Translations under genes and position numbers: made by a program
Assembly (NCBI RefSeq): GCF_023101765.2
Contig: NC_064242.1
Span: 5,010,327-5,074,326, forward strand
Length of the DNA: 64,000 nucleotides
Direction of reading: 5' to 3'
Source of the DNA: Spodoptera frugiperda
Taxonomy: Eukaryota; Arthropoda; Insecta; Lepidoptera; Noctuidae
The notes under the pieces: generated by a model
Seen by the model: only the letters and a program-made list of their open reading frames with translations
What the model was told of the DNA's origin: nothing
Databases searched by the model: none
Part shown: in pieces, positions 18,101 to 29,462 of the stretch
Layout: each line of letters begins with the position of its first letter
Numbering within the stretch: the first letter of the stretch is position 1

Positions 18101-19333
18101 TTTTAATTTGATTCTTTATTTACCCATTATTATATTAAAGTACAGAGGTTTACTCTATTTTTAATGAATTTAATGATATGGAAAGTGTTTTTTTAAATCT
18201 CAAATTATTTGAAATGCCTAGTATTTATAACTTGCGCTTATCTTTACTAATTACTATAATTAGCCATCGATAATGTTTACGGCCCATTTCATTTAGCAAT
18301 AACAAATAATTATAAATAGATTTTACTGGCAATAATATCCATAATCGTAAAATAATTAGTGAATGAACAATAGTATAGAAACAGGGTACTATATACTGAT
18401 GAAATACATAGCATGCATTATCATTACCTATTCTACAAAAATGTTAGGCCCTGCCTAAAAACCTAGTTTTCGTCAGTTATGTTGTTAATTTAATCATCAT
18501 ACAAAATGTCCACTACCAAACAATGATTCAACTCCTGGAACCCAAACTTAAACTCCTGCCATCCAAAATTAAGTCTGACTGCCAATAGAAAACTGTTGAA
18601 GGCATCCTCCGCTAACGTCGTTCACCGGTAACCACGACGGCGTTCAATGTGTTAAACACCGTACTTAATACTCCTTTAAACTATTTCAGTTCCACGCAAC
18701 GAACAATCCAGACAGCACCACCATTGATCTGCATTACTTGCGCGTCAAAGAAGCTCGAGAGTCTCTCGACATATTCATCGACACCCACATCTCCAAGCTC
18801 AGAGACTCTGGAGTACGTCGCAACCAGATGCTGTTCTTCATCACCGGCCGTGGAAGCCACAGCCAGGGCCGTGCCCGAATAAAACCAGCCACGATTGAAC
18901 GCTTGAAGCAACGCGGCCTTGGGTGAGTACAGATATTTTTAAACTGGTTTTTACATATTCTACCTATTTGCCTCTTTTTTTTTGTCTGTCAGCATGTATC
19001 TAAACGTGATTGACTTTTAACGCCATCTAGTTTCATTTTAAAGGAAACTTTCGTGCCAGTCGTTGTGAACTTGTTTTGTATTTTGCATACGCGCCAAACA
19101 TGCGATCATAATCAGCTATAGCAAAGCGTTAGAATACTGCGAATCTATCGCTTATTTTTTTTATTATATAGCCCCCAAAACTAAACACTTATTGACATTA
19201 TCGCAGCACTTGGCTTTCTCGCTTGCTAAACGAAGCTTTTTCATTTTCCAGATATACATTAAAGAATCCTGGCCTGGTCGCTGCTAAAGTGAACGTTAAC
19301 ACCAAGTTAACGTACCAAGTATCTGTTCCCTAG
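9148..19333 (+). CDS. N4BP2: NEDD4-binding protein 2-like: CUE, P-loop kinase, DUF1771, Smr
   Basis: Eight exons: 9148-9271, 11999-14483, 14786-15044, 15131-15247, 15617-15726, 17752-17884, 18690-18922 and 19252-19333. The sum is 3543 nt with consistent phases, giving 1180 residues. Domains by residue: a CUE-like segment about 12-55 spanning the first junction; P-loop kinase from about 165 with GVPGSGKS (Walker A), TTDDFF and VIIDNTN; CUE-like segments near 600-640 and 925-960 (LFPEVSQDTLTELL); DUF1771 about 1030-1076 (QKAQEYIRRG, VANYYSEIANFHKQK); Smr to the end (TIDLHYLRV, FFITGRGSHSQG, IKPATIERL). Family knowledge: human N4BP2 binds NEDD4 and BCL3, has polynucleotide kinase activity, and its Smr domain has nuclease activity. 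The start is the first ATG after the GC-rich leader and preserves the CUE. The first intron carries a tandem repeat array. The stop is followed by a long in-frame extension. Confidence 0.93.
10257..10900. repeat. Tandem repeat array, about 70-76 bp unit, 8-9 copies
   Basis: The motif TTTTCAACTTTGTGGGG recurs near 10257, 10370, 10441, 10516, 10587, 10656, 10727, 10797 and, decayed, 10868. Spacing is mostly 70-71 bp. The rest of the unit reads TTATTAAATTCTGATTGAAA and GGTTATGGATGGAGATTTG. It lies in the large first intron of the N4BP2-like gene. The middle units are the most alike, as expected from unequal crossing-over. Confidence 0.9.
14618..14707 (+). mobile_element. tRNA-like SINE head, family B, in an N4BP2 intron
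   Basis: The start CTGCCTCGTTGGACGAATGG and the B box GGGTTCGATTCCC match the reversed head of the element at 39134-39337. The body is missing. It lies in the 302-bp intron between 14483 and 14786, and so makes up about a third of it. Confidence 0.75.
15803..15970 (+). mobile_element. SINE family B body fragment
   Basis: CACGGAGACTGGAATTGTGCC, the CAATAGGCTCACCCCCTATT block, GTGTACATTGT and AATGTGCACCTAAGCTTACC match, in reverse, the body of the copies at 39134-39337 and 58010-58235. The tRNA-like head is absent. Confidence 0.75.
17060..17195 (+). mobile_element. Degenerate SINE family B copy
   Basis: A decayed B box (GGGTTTGATTC) is followed by TTGCTTATGCCCAATAGAGGG and a CTATTACATGAGAC block in the order of family B. 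Heavily diverged. Confidence 0.5.
17523..17560. repeat. 13-bp inverted repeat, 12-nt loop
   Basis: GCTACTACACCAT and ATGGTGTAGTAGC flank a 12-nt spacer. The hairpin stands about 190 bp before the acceptor of N4BP2 exon 6 (17752) and is followed by a T run. Confidence 0.85.
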
Positions 19334-19723
19334 GGAATGTGTATCCAAGGCAGTGACACCTTCTTTTACAAGAGACCGTGTCATGTCTTGCTTGTATTCG
19401 ATGGCGCTTTCACATTTTACAATGGCAGAGAATACCCAGTTTTCTTCCCAGTCCTAGCCACATACGGACCTGTCGTCTATTGCTTACGCGCCTGCACCGA
19501 TTTCAGGTTTGCCAAAGAACTTACCATTTGGCCTAAGTCAGACGATTTAGAGTTAATCACTAAATTGTCCCAAATAAGCATTATTTGCGATCCGCCGTTT
19601 TATTATGTTAATTTTAATGCGTTTAGCGTCTATCGTTACCAACCGTATATATATTTTCCGATAGTGCCGCCGCCTCCCGCGGTTATTACTGAGATATCAC
19701 AGGCCTGGCCTGGGCTCGTCTAA
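19334..19723 (+). other. In-frame open extension after the N4BP2-like stop (possible readthrough)
   Basis: After TAG at 19331-19333 the same frame stays open for 129 codons to TAA at 19721. The extension starts GMCIQGSDTFFYKRP and ends ITEISQAWPGLV. Its base use is mixed and looks more coding-like than the AT-rich sequence that follows. At equal base use, 129 stop-free codons have a chance near 0.002. Possible explanations are programmed readthrough, an alternative 3' end, an ancestral C-terminus cut off by a recent stop, or chance. The Smr domain is already complete before the TAG. No domain was recognised in the extension. Confidence 0.45.
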
Positions 19724-22360
19724 TTTGTATTGGTGTAGGGATCTTCTTGGCGATCAAACATTCGCCTATTATACCAGTAATATTTTTTTAGCTTGTAGTA
19801 CATGGTTCGTTGTCTATATTAAATCAAAAACACACCAGTGTTTAATAATTGTAATCTTAATACCAAGGGATTAGGGTTTAAATCGTAACACACAATGTTT
19901 CAACGGAATTTAATTATTTAACGCAACCCAGTAAGAGTGCGCTGATATCACAAAAACACACGAATCATATCTAGAATAAGTTGTAAATGTTTGCTCAAAA
20001 GAAACGTTTTTAGTTTATATGTTTTAAGTATTACCAAAAAATAGTAATATTAATAGAAAGCAGAACCCAAATGATTAAGTTTCTACCGTTTTTGTGTACA
20101 ATTTGACCAATTTTGAATACTAATTGAAGGAAACGAAGTAGCTTTTGCACAATATAGTTACATTTACATTATCGAACGATAATATTATACAATGGGCTTT
20201 TAGACAAACCATGTCATTGTAATCACATTGAGACTTGATAGCGTTTCGCTTTTACATTTGATAAAAATAATTATTTTCATCGCACTTTAATATTGTACAT
20301 TATTTTAGGCCATATCAGCTTACTGGCCTTTGCAGGTCCTGTATTATATTGCTCGGTATTCTTGCCATACGACGCTATGAAATATTTCATCTAAAACAAT
20401 CTAAAAGTACAATTATAAATTGAATCTGCTTTGCAAAAATACGGCTTGATAATACAGCTCCTGTACTGGCGAGCATTAACCCCATTATTTGATAATATTA
20501 GTTACTATAAGTTTATTGTCTGTGATCGTTACAGGGTGTAACAAAAACTGTTTTTTTGGAAACCCGCTAATAATAATATTATAATCGAAATATTTGACAT
20601 ATTGGTTTGTTTATCTCCTTTAACGGACCGTCCAAACAGCCCTGTTTACCTTTTGGTATTCCCTCCCAAAGACAAGAACAAGTAACTATTTAATAATTAA
20701 ATAAATCTATATTTTGATCTTATATTTCGCTTGAAATATTTGTCTATCTCTAGTTCAGTACATATTGATATTTTAATCAACATTCAACTTTATTTACACG
20801 CCCCTAGTACCTAATATTAGTTGCCGATGATATTATTTTTCTGATCTTGTGGACCACTCCAAACTTCATCATACCTCATTAAGTATTTTTTCGTACAAAT
20901 GTTTTTAAGACAGTACATATTCGTAAGATAGTCAACCACACCTAAAGCGGTATACAGACGAGTTTAGTAATCGAATTTGTTATAATCATATTCTTATATT
21001 ATAATCTGAACATTGTAATTTTTGTAATTGGAAGTCGACGTTATATACATCACTTTATATCGAATTAAATAGTTTTGTAACTTGAGTATACAAGAAATTC
21101 GGAAAATTTTGCAAATTGAACTTTAATGTGGTAAGCTCAAAGATGGTATTTGTATCTTCTAAAATATTTTAAAAATTGACGATTGTGCCAAAAAGCACTA
21201 TTGAAGGAATTCGTGTGCTGGTATTAACAATCCTAGACAGGGATTTGATAAATGTTGGAAAAATTTATAATGATGCCTTTTTATAAACATTACCAAGGCT
21301 GAAAGTCTATTTTGGGTAAATTATTGAAAATTGTGGCTTTTTGGCCGAATAATGTGTTAAATTCGTACATCTTATTTTATTATAATGATCTAAACTAACG
21401 TTTTTGAAGGTTTACTGAAAGTTAAAAATCGTCGAAGTACCGTTACATATTTTTGGCTGTTGACTATGCCACTCTTTGAAACGAACAAACGTATTACGTA
21501 GTGTGTGTATTGCATATTTTGATGTCTATGCTTATTACAATAAGATTCATATCGTAGGGCAGTTTGCCATTTTTGGAATTTTATCATAGACAGTCCTTTT
21601 ACGGACTTTAGGTGTAGATCGTAGGATTTAGAAATAAGTGATTTCAAACTTTATTCATAGGATTAGGGATCGCTCAGGCTTATTCGTGTCCATACAGTTC
21701 ATCTGATAAGAGTTTCCAGAAGTTTCTGTTAGTCGATAGGTAGCATTGCAAGTAGGGATCATGCGAATAAGTCAGGTTTATCCAGTGAAACAAAAGTAGT
21801 TGTGTAGTGTGACACTAAGGTAGATGAAGCATTTGGACAGGTCTTATGAACTTGATATTAATTTGTAACAAATTATTCATTATCGACTGTCCAGTGCTTC
21901 GTCTGTCCCAGTAGTATTTTTGGATTCCCACCTCTTGTCGTATGTGACACTTTAGATGTTTTTATTCGTCTTTACAATATACGTAGGTGCCTATAGGGTG
22001 AATTAGATTTAGATCGATGATGCGTTGCATTGCGTTCAGTACAGATTTGCACGGAAATGTTTGGATCGGTCAATAGACTTATTGGTCTTGATATGGATCC
22101 AGTACGCAACTAGAGTGAATTTAAGTCTCGCTACGTAGTTATCATACGTAAAAATGCGAGAACTTAAAGAACTTGATACATACATATTGCAGTTTTTGAT
22201 CTTGTGCTGAACGCAGTGCAAAAGCACTTAGATTAGGGTAGGAACGATGTGTGTTAGATATTAGGTCTTAGAATTTCACTTTTATTTGATTTTAATTTTA
22301 AGTTTAAAGTCATTAAGATTTTTTTTAACTTGCTGGTTTAAATTAGTTCTTTCATTCGCA
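19724..22360 (+). other. 3' flank, possibly long 3' UTR, of the N4BP2-like gene
   Basis: AT-rich sequence with no gene, SINE or MITE recognised. It may be transcribed as an extended 3' UTR reaching the AATAAA at 22822-22827, but nothing in the sequence proves this. Confidence 0.35.
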
Positions 22361-22478
22361 GCTCGTGAACGACGTTTCCTCCTTCTGCGAAGCAGTCATG
22401 CTAGCAAAGAAGGAGGCGGAGCAGAGCCTTCGCGAGAGACACTCCGGGCGTCGAGGATCAGCGAGTTTCGGTACTAGA
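22361..22478 (+). mobile_element. Fragment of R1-like LINE ORF2 C-terminus
   Basis: Translates as VSSFCEAVMLAKKEAEQ then LRERHSGRRGSASFGTRY, matching the C-terminal end of the LINE at 54853-55603 almost base for base over about 90 bp. The LINE's 3' tail is absent. A pyrimidine-rich stretch ending TTCGCAG precedes the fragment and could act as a splice acceptor. Confidence 0.8.
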
Positions 22479-22821
22479 TATGCCAAAGACAGAATGAGTT
22501 TTTGATTGTAGTGTAGCATGATGGACACGGTTAAAGCCTAGTCAAGGAGTGTTTAGTATAGAGTATAGAGAGTCTTCTACGGAAAATATTTGTGATAAGA
22601 CATTGGGTATGGTGCTTCGGAGTCGCGTGATAATTATACACGTTTAGGAATGTTTTTTAAAACGGGTTAAAATGCAAGTGCTATGTGATTTGACAAATTT
22701 AACGACATTTTAAATGTCAATTTTTATTATTGTTTTCGCTTTCGTGCCATTAAAACGCACTCGCTAGAGTATATTGCTGTTGATCTAGATTGATGAAAAC
22801 TATAAATTGTAAGATTTTTTA

Positions 22822-22827
22822 AATAAA
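22822..22827 (+). terminator. Candidate poly(A) signal
   Basis: AATAAA in an AT-rich stretch about 3.5 kb after the N4BP2-like stop. It is one possible end of that transcript; a second AATAAA lies near 23566. Confidence 0.3.
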
Positions 22828-22829
22828 AT

Positions 22830-24107
22830 GTAACGAAATTCCAGTCAATTGAGAATGCAATTAACAATTTGTACTAAGTACAAACCTTATTTTGATAAAC
22901 AACTTATTAGAAACTACACGCACAATGTAATTTAGTAATATAAGTAGCAATATACTCTATGATTTTTGCTAAACGCTAAAGCTAACTTTAAACGCCTTAA
23001 AATAAGATTTAAAATCGAATTGATAATTTTGAATTGATGCTTGAAAACGCCTAAAAATGGGGTGCTAAATATAAAGCCTTTTTTTGCTTGATTTTGAATC
23101 GAAATTTAAATGTAAGCTGGGTACACACGTTATTGGCGTGGTACCCATTCGTTGGTAGGAATTTTATAAGGATATGCTTCCTTATGTGGAAGACAATAAG
23201 GTCCTTTTTACGAAGGTTTTATACTATGGATTGTAGATTTTTCACGTGAAATGATACTAACAGAAATATCGTATTGATCGCGCATTACATTTGAAGACAT
23301 TTTCTATACTAGTTTGAAACGGTAGATCTCAGAAGGATTCATTAGAGTTTAAATTATAATGGTATTTTTGGTTACGGTTTTCCTATAAATATATTATCAG
23401 TTTGTTATTTTAATGTACGAAATTGAACCTTAAGTTATTTTTGTTATAGATTTTAATAATTTTTGATGCCATTTTTGAACAATATCTACCTAATTATAAT
23501 CTGTGTTAGTTTGTAAGTCACTTCTATGTGTATTTTGATGTCAAATGTCTGTCAATTAAAAGACAAATAAATGTATGTGTCTACATTCTTGTTTTATTTT
23601 GCTTTCCCAGCTCTATAGATGGACGCTTAGCTGGATTTTTCATCAAACATCTGTATCCACTTTCATTTTACATTACCTATAAGATATTGTCTCTATTCAT
23701 CTTTATTTGGTTGTTTACCGTTGTAACTTTTGAATTAAATAAATAAATAAATGCTTTAATCGCCTTTGAATTAATAGTCTTCAGAAATGTGATGACAATG
23801 CAGTGTAGCCAAATTAAAAAGCTTTTCATTGTATACCTGCTTTGCCAAGACGTCGCCATCGCTCCGCATCGCATAGCCTGTAGCCGTATCACATTTATTC
23901 ATATCAGTATCAAAATTGGCTAAAATTATACAAAAACGTTCTATTGACTATAATTTTGTAAATACTGCCTTTTTGATGTTTTTTCAGAAAAAAATGTTTC
24001 AACTTTTTTGGGAAACTTGTAAAACTTCTTACACTTACAATGATTTGATGACACACGATGAGCTATGTTAAAGTGATAAAAAATATTCTCTGAGATGATG
24101 ATGATGA
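22830..24107. other. AT-rich spacer, nothing recognised
   Basis: Short open frames only, without signal peptide, domain or splice support. No repeat recognised. Confidence 0.4.
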
Positions 24108-24188
24108 AAGCGAATGGAATCGTCAGGTGTCTTACCATCAGGTGACCGGAACGCTCGTTTGCCACCAATTTCTTAAAAAAAAAAATGG
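24108..24188 (+). repeat. Dispersed repeat tail (TTACCATCAGGTGAC type) with A run
   Basis: The segment GTCTTACCATCAGGTGACCG, then CGCTCGTTTGCCACC and an A run, is the same tail type as at 6640-6720. It is probably a LINE 3' end. Confidence 0.65.
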
Positions 24189-24417
24189 CAGTTCATGCGT
24201 TTACAAGAGGGTTAACATTCAGACCTATTCGACGAAGCACAACAGTCTTGGTCGCCATCTTGCCGACTCTTCGCGGTCAGTTTGAGAGACCATAATAAGT
24301 ATTTGGTTCGGTTTGTTTGTTGGTGAGTTGTTTTAAAAAAACAACACTATAGGATTTTGTCAGTTAAAGGAAATTGATAGCTACGAACTTTTTATTTTTG
24401 GCCTGACTTTTGACTAC

Positions 24418-24545
24418 CTACCGGGTTACCGTATCAAAAAGCAGGAGTAGGAACGGGGTGGTTTTTAGTCAGTAAGAGTCTGACACTCCTCGCCTCGCTC
24501 AAGGCGGGAGAAGTAACTGGATGACTTTCCCCCTTTTATCACCCT
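24418..24545 (+). mobile_element. R1-like LINE 3' tail
   Basis: The GTAGGAACGGGGTGGTTTTT core, AGTCAGTAAGAGTCTGACAC, CGGGAGAAGT and a TTTCCCCC end match the tail at 55430-55580. Confidence 0.85.
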
Positions 24546-25630
24546 AGGTCCACATGAATACATACTCAGAGAAAACATGATTTCTTTGTTCATTGATATA
24601 AGATCTAGTCCGTCTCGTAATCCAGTTAAGTAAGTAGGTACCTAAACTCTTTCGTGACAGTACCTGTAAAAGCTCTAATTCAAAATGTCCATGGCCTACT
24701 AGAATGTTTTAGAAATAGACTAGGTCTAATAACATCTAGTCCATCAATGTAAGAACTATTGTAGCACACTTAGATAAAGTCTACATTAGAGCATAGCGAA
24801 TTCAAATTGCATGTAGCCGAAAAAAAAAACAAACAAGCTTCGAGGCTATTGTGTAAGAACGAGACATTAACTCTCTGTAATCTACCATTACTCAGCCTAG
24901 TACTTATTGATTTGTTTTTTAAGTTGTTATAAAATATACTGTAGGTACCTACTTAGTATTGCGTCATGTATAAAAATTTTGGTAAATAACTACTTAGGAA
25001 CGTATGGGCTAAATAAAGCATCGTTTATGATGTTTACCTAAATTTATTGTTAACATCAGTTTACAATAGGAACACCAAAAACTAATTAGGGATAGGTACA
25101 AATTATTTGGTGGGCCCGAAAAGATTCACATACTTGTACATATGTAGACTCACCTACTAAAATCATGTTATCATTTTACTTACTTTAAGAAATTCCTTTT
25201 AAAAATAGGAAAGAAGTGCATTGTTATGATAAAACCTTTTTACAAGCATTCATCAGGTCATTAAAGCAAGTTCACTTGTTGATATTTTATAATAATGGGT
25301 GGGTATTACCGGTTGCAGAATGTCGTGTAAGTCGTGACTTTACTTATGGCTTGCTCCTTAAACGCATTGTGGTCAATGACCTGACGGGAGCAAGCTGGAG
25401 GCCGTCTAAATTAGGCATGGAACTTTTTTTGCAAAGGTTTGGTGAATGAGGTGGTTTTATTTTAACTAGTTTTTTCCGGTATAAACTAGATATTTTTAAA
25501 CGAAACTAGATGATGCTAGGATACTTCCTAGAGTTAATGTCCTAGGTTTTAGATTCGATGGCAAATTAAATTCTATTTAAGTAACTTATCGCGCTTACTT
25601 ATTTTGAAACTAATTTTGGTAGATGACATA
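24546..25630. other. AT-rich spacer, nothing recognised
   Basis: No supported gene. A 77-codon open frame at 25216-25449 has no initiation context, domain or neighbour to support it. Confidence 0.4.
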
Positions 25631-25637
25631 GCAGCAT

Positions 25638-25787
25638 TTTTTTTTGTTTTGTGAGTGGGGAAAATCATCCAACGACTTCTCCCGCCTTGGGTGAAGCGAG
25701 AGAGAGTAACAGATTCTTACTGATTAAAAACCACCCAGTTCTTACTTCTGCTTTTAAACCCACTAGGTAGTCCGCAGCTCACCTATT
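25638..25787 (-). mobile_element. R1-like LINE 3' tail
   Basis: In reverse it shows the tail core (AACTGGGTGGTTTTTAATCA variant), a GGGAGAAGT block and a TTTTCCCC end. More diverged than the 38.5 kb copy. Confidence 0.8.
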
Positions 25788-25789
25788 CT

Positions 25790-26315
25790 TACATATCTTG
25801 TACCTAGTAGGTAGACACTACACTATTGTATCACCATCCATAGCAACGAATATGCATAGGTTACTAAGTACCTACTTAGGTAGTAAATATAAAACCTAAG
25901 TACTTGGAAATCGATAAATAAAAGGCGTTATGTTCTTAAGACAAGTACATAGACCTACCTACTACGTCTAAATAGGTCTACCTACAACGTGAGCTGAAAC
26001 TAAACTGATACCATCTAAGTGCCCACTCGAAAGACTAAACCTATTCATTACAAGTATCAATATCTACGTCATACGTCCGGCACTTAGTACACCGTACCGG
26101 CCTTCGTGATTAATTTCAATAATAACACCGAAAGGGTATCGGTAGTAGGAACTCGAAGTGATCCGGTTTACCTCGTCGCGACATCTTTCACCGCTACAAA
26201 TATCAACACTGTCGATATGTTGCGACGAACTGCGGACATTAATGTCCTTGGTATGATGGCTATGTACCTATGTGCAGATGCCATGTTATTCACTCTTTCT
26301 TTAATAGATGTTCGA
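25790..26315. other. Spacer with short TAGGTA-type runs
   Basis: AT-rich with repeated TACCTA/TAGGTA words. An open frame at 26106-26384 runs into the MITE that follows and is not supported as a gene. Confidence 0.4.
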
Positions 26316-26323
26316 CTTTATAC

Positions 26324-26769
26324 TAGGGATGTTGCGAATATCTGCATCCGCATCCGCATATGCGAAACATCCGCATCGATTTAGGCATCCGCATCCGCAT
26401 CTGCATCCGCAAAAATCGATTCGGAGCTGATGCGGATGCGAATGTGTTGCAGGTCAGGACAAGAAAGAAAGGGTCGGGTCCGGCGAGTGGCGCGTGTCAC
26501 GCGCTCGTGCTAATTGACCAATAAGAAATCAATTATTTTAATTACTAAAATGTATAATTAGTACTTAATAGTACTTGACTTGCTTCTTTATAATTAAAAT
26601 AATATATATTGCTGATTTTATTTGACTTGTCTTTTAAATTTTACTCCCAAATCTTAAGATTTTTGTAAAGATCCGCTTCCGCATCCGCATCCGCGGATGT
26701 TTGCCCCTGGAATCCGCATCCGCATCCTCATCCGCGGATGTGAAAAAATCAGCATCCGCAACAACCCTG
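26324..26769. mobile_element. hAT-like MITE rich in CATCCG repeats
   Basis: Left end AGGGATGTTGCGAAT and right end (complement) AGGGTTGTTGCGGAT are inverted. Both subterminal regions hold arrays of GCATCC/GGATGC hexamers (26341-26445 and 26670-26760). The flanking 8-mers CTTTATAC and CTCTATAG agree at 6 of 8 positions and fit the hAT-type target pattern nTnnnnAn. The 446 bp carry no transposase. Confidence 0.7.
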
Positions 26770-27476
26770 CTCTATAGCAATAGCATAAGGTTGTAAATGT
26801 TTTGCAGGAAGGCAGTCAGGGGTGGCTTATTCTGCTAGTGTCCATCGTACCTACCTATGGGTGTAATCGATGCGTTTGTTCTTTGAGAACCCCGTAACCC
26901 TTTATTTGTGTTGAATGTCAATCCCTATATTTACGGGACTGGACATTTTTGATTCTGCGGGATCCAAATATTTTCAGGATATCATGTTCAATAATATGTC
27001 CATTTGAAATCAAATCAAATCACTTTAAAGTGTCCATAGTGTATGTTCAATGTGGTTTACAATTTCAATACTATGGGCTATTTTGGGCCCCGCAAAATTA
27101 CCTTTGTTATCGATGAATGTTACTGAAAATCTATAAAAAGATAATACTCACCGAAAAATTAAGAGCTAAGTATTGTGAAAATGTTGTTGAAGAAACGAGT
27201 TAGAGGATCTTAAATATTCATTTATTCAAGCTCATTCAGCAAGTAACGTATCATAATATGAAAATTGATTTTATTAGGTAGGTAGGTACGTCTTGAAATA
27301 AAAGTAATTGTATCGGCTGGAATATTTATTAAAAATTCTCGATAGGTAATACCTATCTATGTAGGTATACCTTTCATTTGGGTTTTCTCAAATCAGAAAG
27401 GAAGTAAGTCATGATAGGATTTTTTAAAAGAAGAATTTTTTTTTACTTTTCATCTTTTCTTATAGAAATTTAGTAT
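26770..27476. other. AT-rich spacer, nothing recognised
   Basis: Apart from a short TAGG run near 27278 no repeat or gene is evident. Confidence 0.4.
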
Positions 27477-28187
27477 CAACTAGCTTTTGCCCGCGACTTC
27501 GTTCGCGTGGAATAGTGACTTCCGGCAAATTTTTGGTTTTAACCACATAGTTCCCGATCTCGCGGGATCTCTTCAAAAATGAGATGTGGAAGATATTCCA
27601 GGGAACTCTTCAAAAATCAACATAATGAGCTCTGCGTTTGATTTTAATAGATGTATACTCACTTAGGGCATTGAAAAAATAGTTTAAAAACGGACTTAAA
27701 CTAACTTAAAACTAAAGAAAGCTACGAATTACGAATTTATAACAATTAAAAAAGAAATTATATTAGAACCTATCCTTTATGCTATAATAACCAAGCTTAA
27801 ACTAAATAATTTAAAAGAAACGACTTAAATCTAATCTAATTAATTTATAAATTAGACTTACAATTTTATTAAAAAAAACTAACTACAGTAACTACTAATA
27901 ATCGATATCAAACTAAACCTACGTTAAAAAGTTAAACCAGAAAACCAGGAAAACCCAACAAATAAACTTATTAATTGACAAATACAACGAAACCAATTTA
28001 GAATATACGAAACAGCAGGACCACTACAGACAAACAGACAAATAATCGTACGACTGATAATACACATTTTCTACAATAGTACCGAAGCGCTCGGCCGATA
28101 CCCAACCAAATAATTGTAACAAAACCATAGCGCAATCTATTTCGATCCCAACGCCATCTATCGAGGATAAAGACAACTTGGATTATT

Positions 28188-28510
28188 TATTAATACTCCG
28201 TTCGGGCATTTTCTTTGTACTAAAAGTTTAATTATATTGATATAATTTTTTTCATACCTTTTTACTATTTGTTAACTTTTTTCGATGAATTAAAACAATA
28301 ACATGAACCGAAGTCGTGTAACGATCGACATAGAATTATCTATACTCCGTTAGAGCGTTTTCTTTGTACTAAAAGTTGTATTATGTTATATTTTTCATTG
28401 CATTTTACTATTTTGTAAAAACAAATTTCCAATAAATTAAAACAATAACATGAACTGAACAATTGTAATTACACCATTGCGCGATCAACGCCATCTATCT
28501 ACGGAGTATA
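28188..28510. repeat. Two imperfect tandem copies, about 150 bp
   Basis: Both copies carry ATTTTCTTTGTACTAAAAG-like and ATTAAAACAATAACATGAAC blocks (first at about 28208 and 28290, second at about 28358 and 28436). Confidence 0.75.
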
Positions 28511-28523
28511 GGAACAGCCCGAC

Positions 28524-28562
28524 ATTGTTCAATTCCGTACTATAAGTACGAAATTGAACAAT
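28524..28562. repeat. 18-bp inverted repeat, 3-nt loop
   Basis: ATTGTTCAATTCCGTACT and AGTACGAAATTGAACAAT pair at 17 of 18 positions. Outside it, CCATCTAT at about 28493 and ATAGATGG at 28561 can extend the fold. Confidence 0.8.
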
Positions 28563-28586
28563 AGATGGCGCTGTATGTCCGGAATA

Positions 28587-28951
28587 AATTTATTTTTTAT
28601 TTTATTTTTTTTATTTTTATTTTATTTTTGTTTTATTTTTATTTTATTTTTATTTTATTTTTATTTTATTTTTATTTTTATTTTATTTTATTTTTATTTT
28701 TATTTTATTTTTATTTTATTTTTATTTTATTTTTATTTTATTTTTATTTTATTTTTATTTTATTTTTATTTTATTTTTATTTTATTTTTATTTTATTTTT
28801 ATTTTATTTTTATTTTATTTTTATTTTATTTTTATTTTATTTTTATTTTATTTTTATTTTATTTTTATTTTATTTTTATTTTTATTTTATTTTTTTTTAT
28901 TATTTTTATTTTATTTTTATTTTTATTTTATTTTTATTTTATTTTTTGATT
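28587..28951. repeat. T-rich microsatellite, (ATTTTATTTTT)n
   Basis: About 365 bp of alternating ATTTT and ATTTTT units. The open frames through it would encode only F/Y/I/L and are artefacts of the repeat. Confidence 0.95.
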
Positions 28952-29462
28952 TTTGAAATAAAAATATATCTATGTCCTTTCTAAGGTTCTAAACTATATC
29001 TGTACCAAATTTCAACCAAATCCGTCAAATAGTTGTAGAGATTAATGGTATAAGCATAGAATGTTCGACGTGATTCTTTAATTTGACATAACTTTTTTAT
29101 TTATGAACCGATTGAAATGAAACAAACACTAAATGTAAATTTAAGCATCCCACAATATATTCGTGAAAACCGCATCCAACTCGGATCAGCCGTTTCTGAG
29201 ATTAGCGCGCACAGACGAACAGACAAACAGACAAACAGACAAACAGACAAACAGACAAAAAAAAGTTAATTACATTTTTGGGTTCGACATCGACATAACA
29301 ATAACCCCTGCTATTTTTTTTATTTTTATTTTCAATGTACAGACAGCACTTTTCTACGATTTTATTATATGTATAGATTGAATGGTCCTAATGTTAGACT
29401 TCTTTCATTTAGGAAACAAAAACAAAAGAAGCTTTTGAATAGGGACCTAGATAATGGTCTGC

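Larger units (their letters stand above)
27477..29380. mobile_element. Composite dispersed repeat with CAGACAAA microsatellite end
   Basis: Starts CTAGCTTTTGCCCGCGACTT, a very common moth repeat head. Near the other end come ACCAAATTTCAACCAAATCC and GATCAGCCGTTTCTGAGAT followed by a (CAGACAAA)n run at 29212-29262. These blocks usually belong to non-autonomous retroposons or Helitron-like elements of Lepidoptera; the class cannot be settled here. The interior contains a tandem duplication (28188-28510), a hairpin and a long T/A microsatellite. No coding capacity is seen. Confidence 0.55.

Noticed and set aside
26106..26384. 92-codon open frame as a gene
   Set aside because: Runs into the CATCCG arrays of a MITE; no homology, signal or splice support.
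28554..28984. Open frames encoding F/Y/I/L strings
   Set aside because: Produced by the T/A microsatellite; no coding composition.
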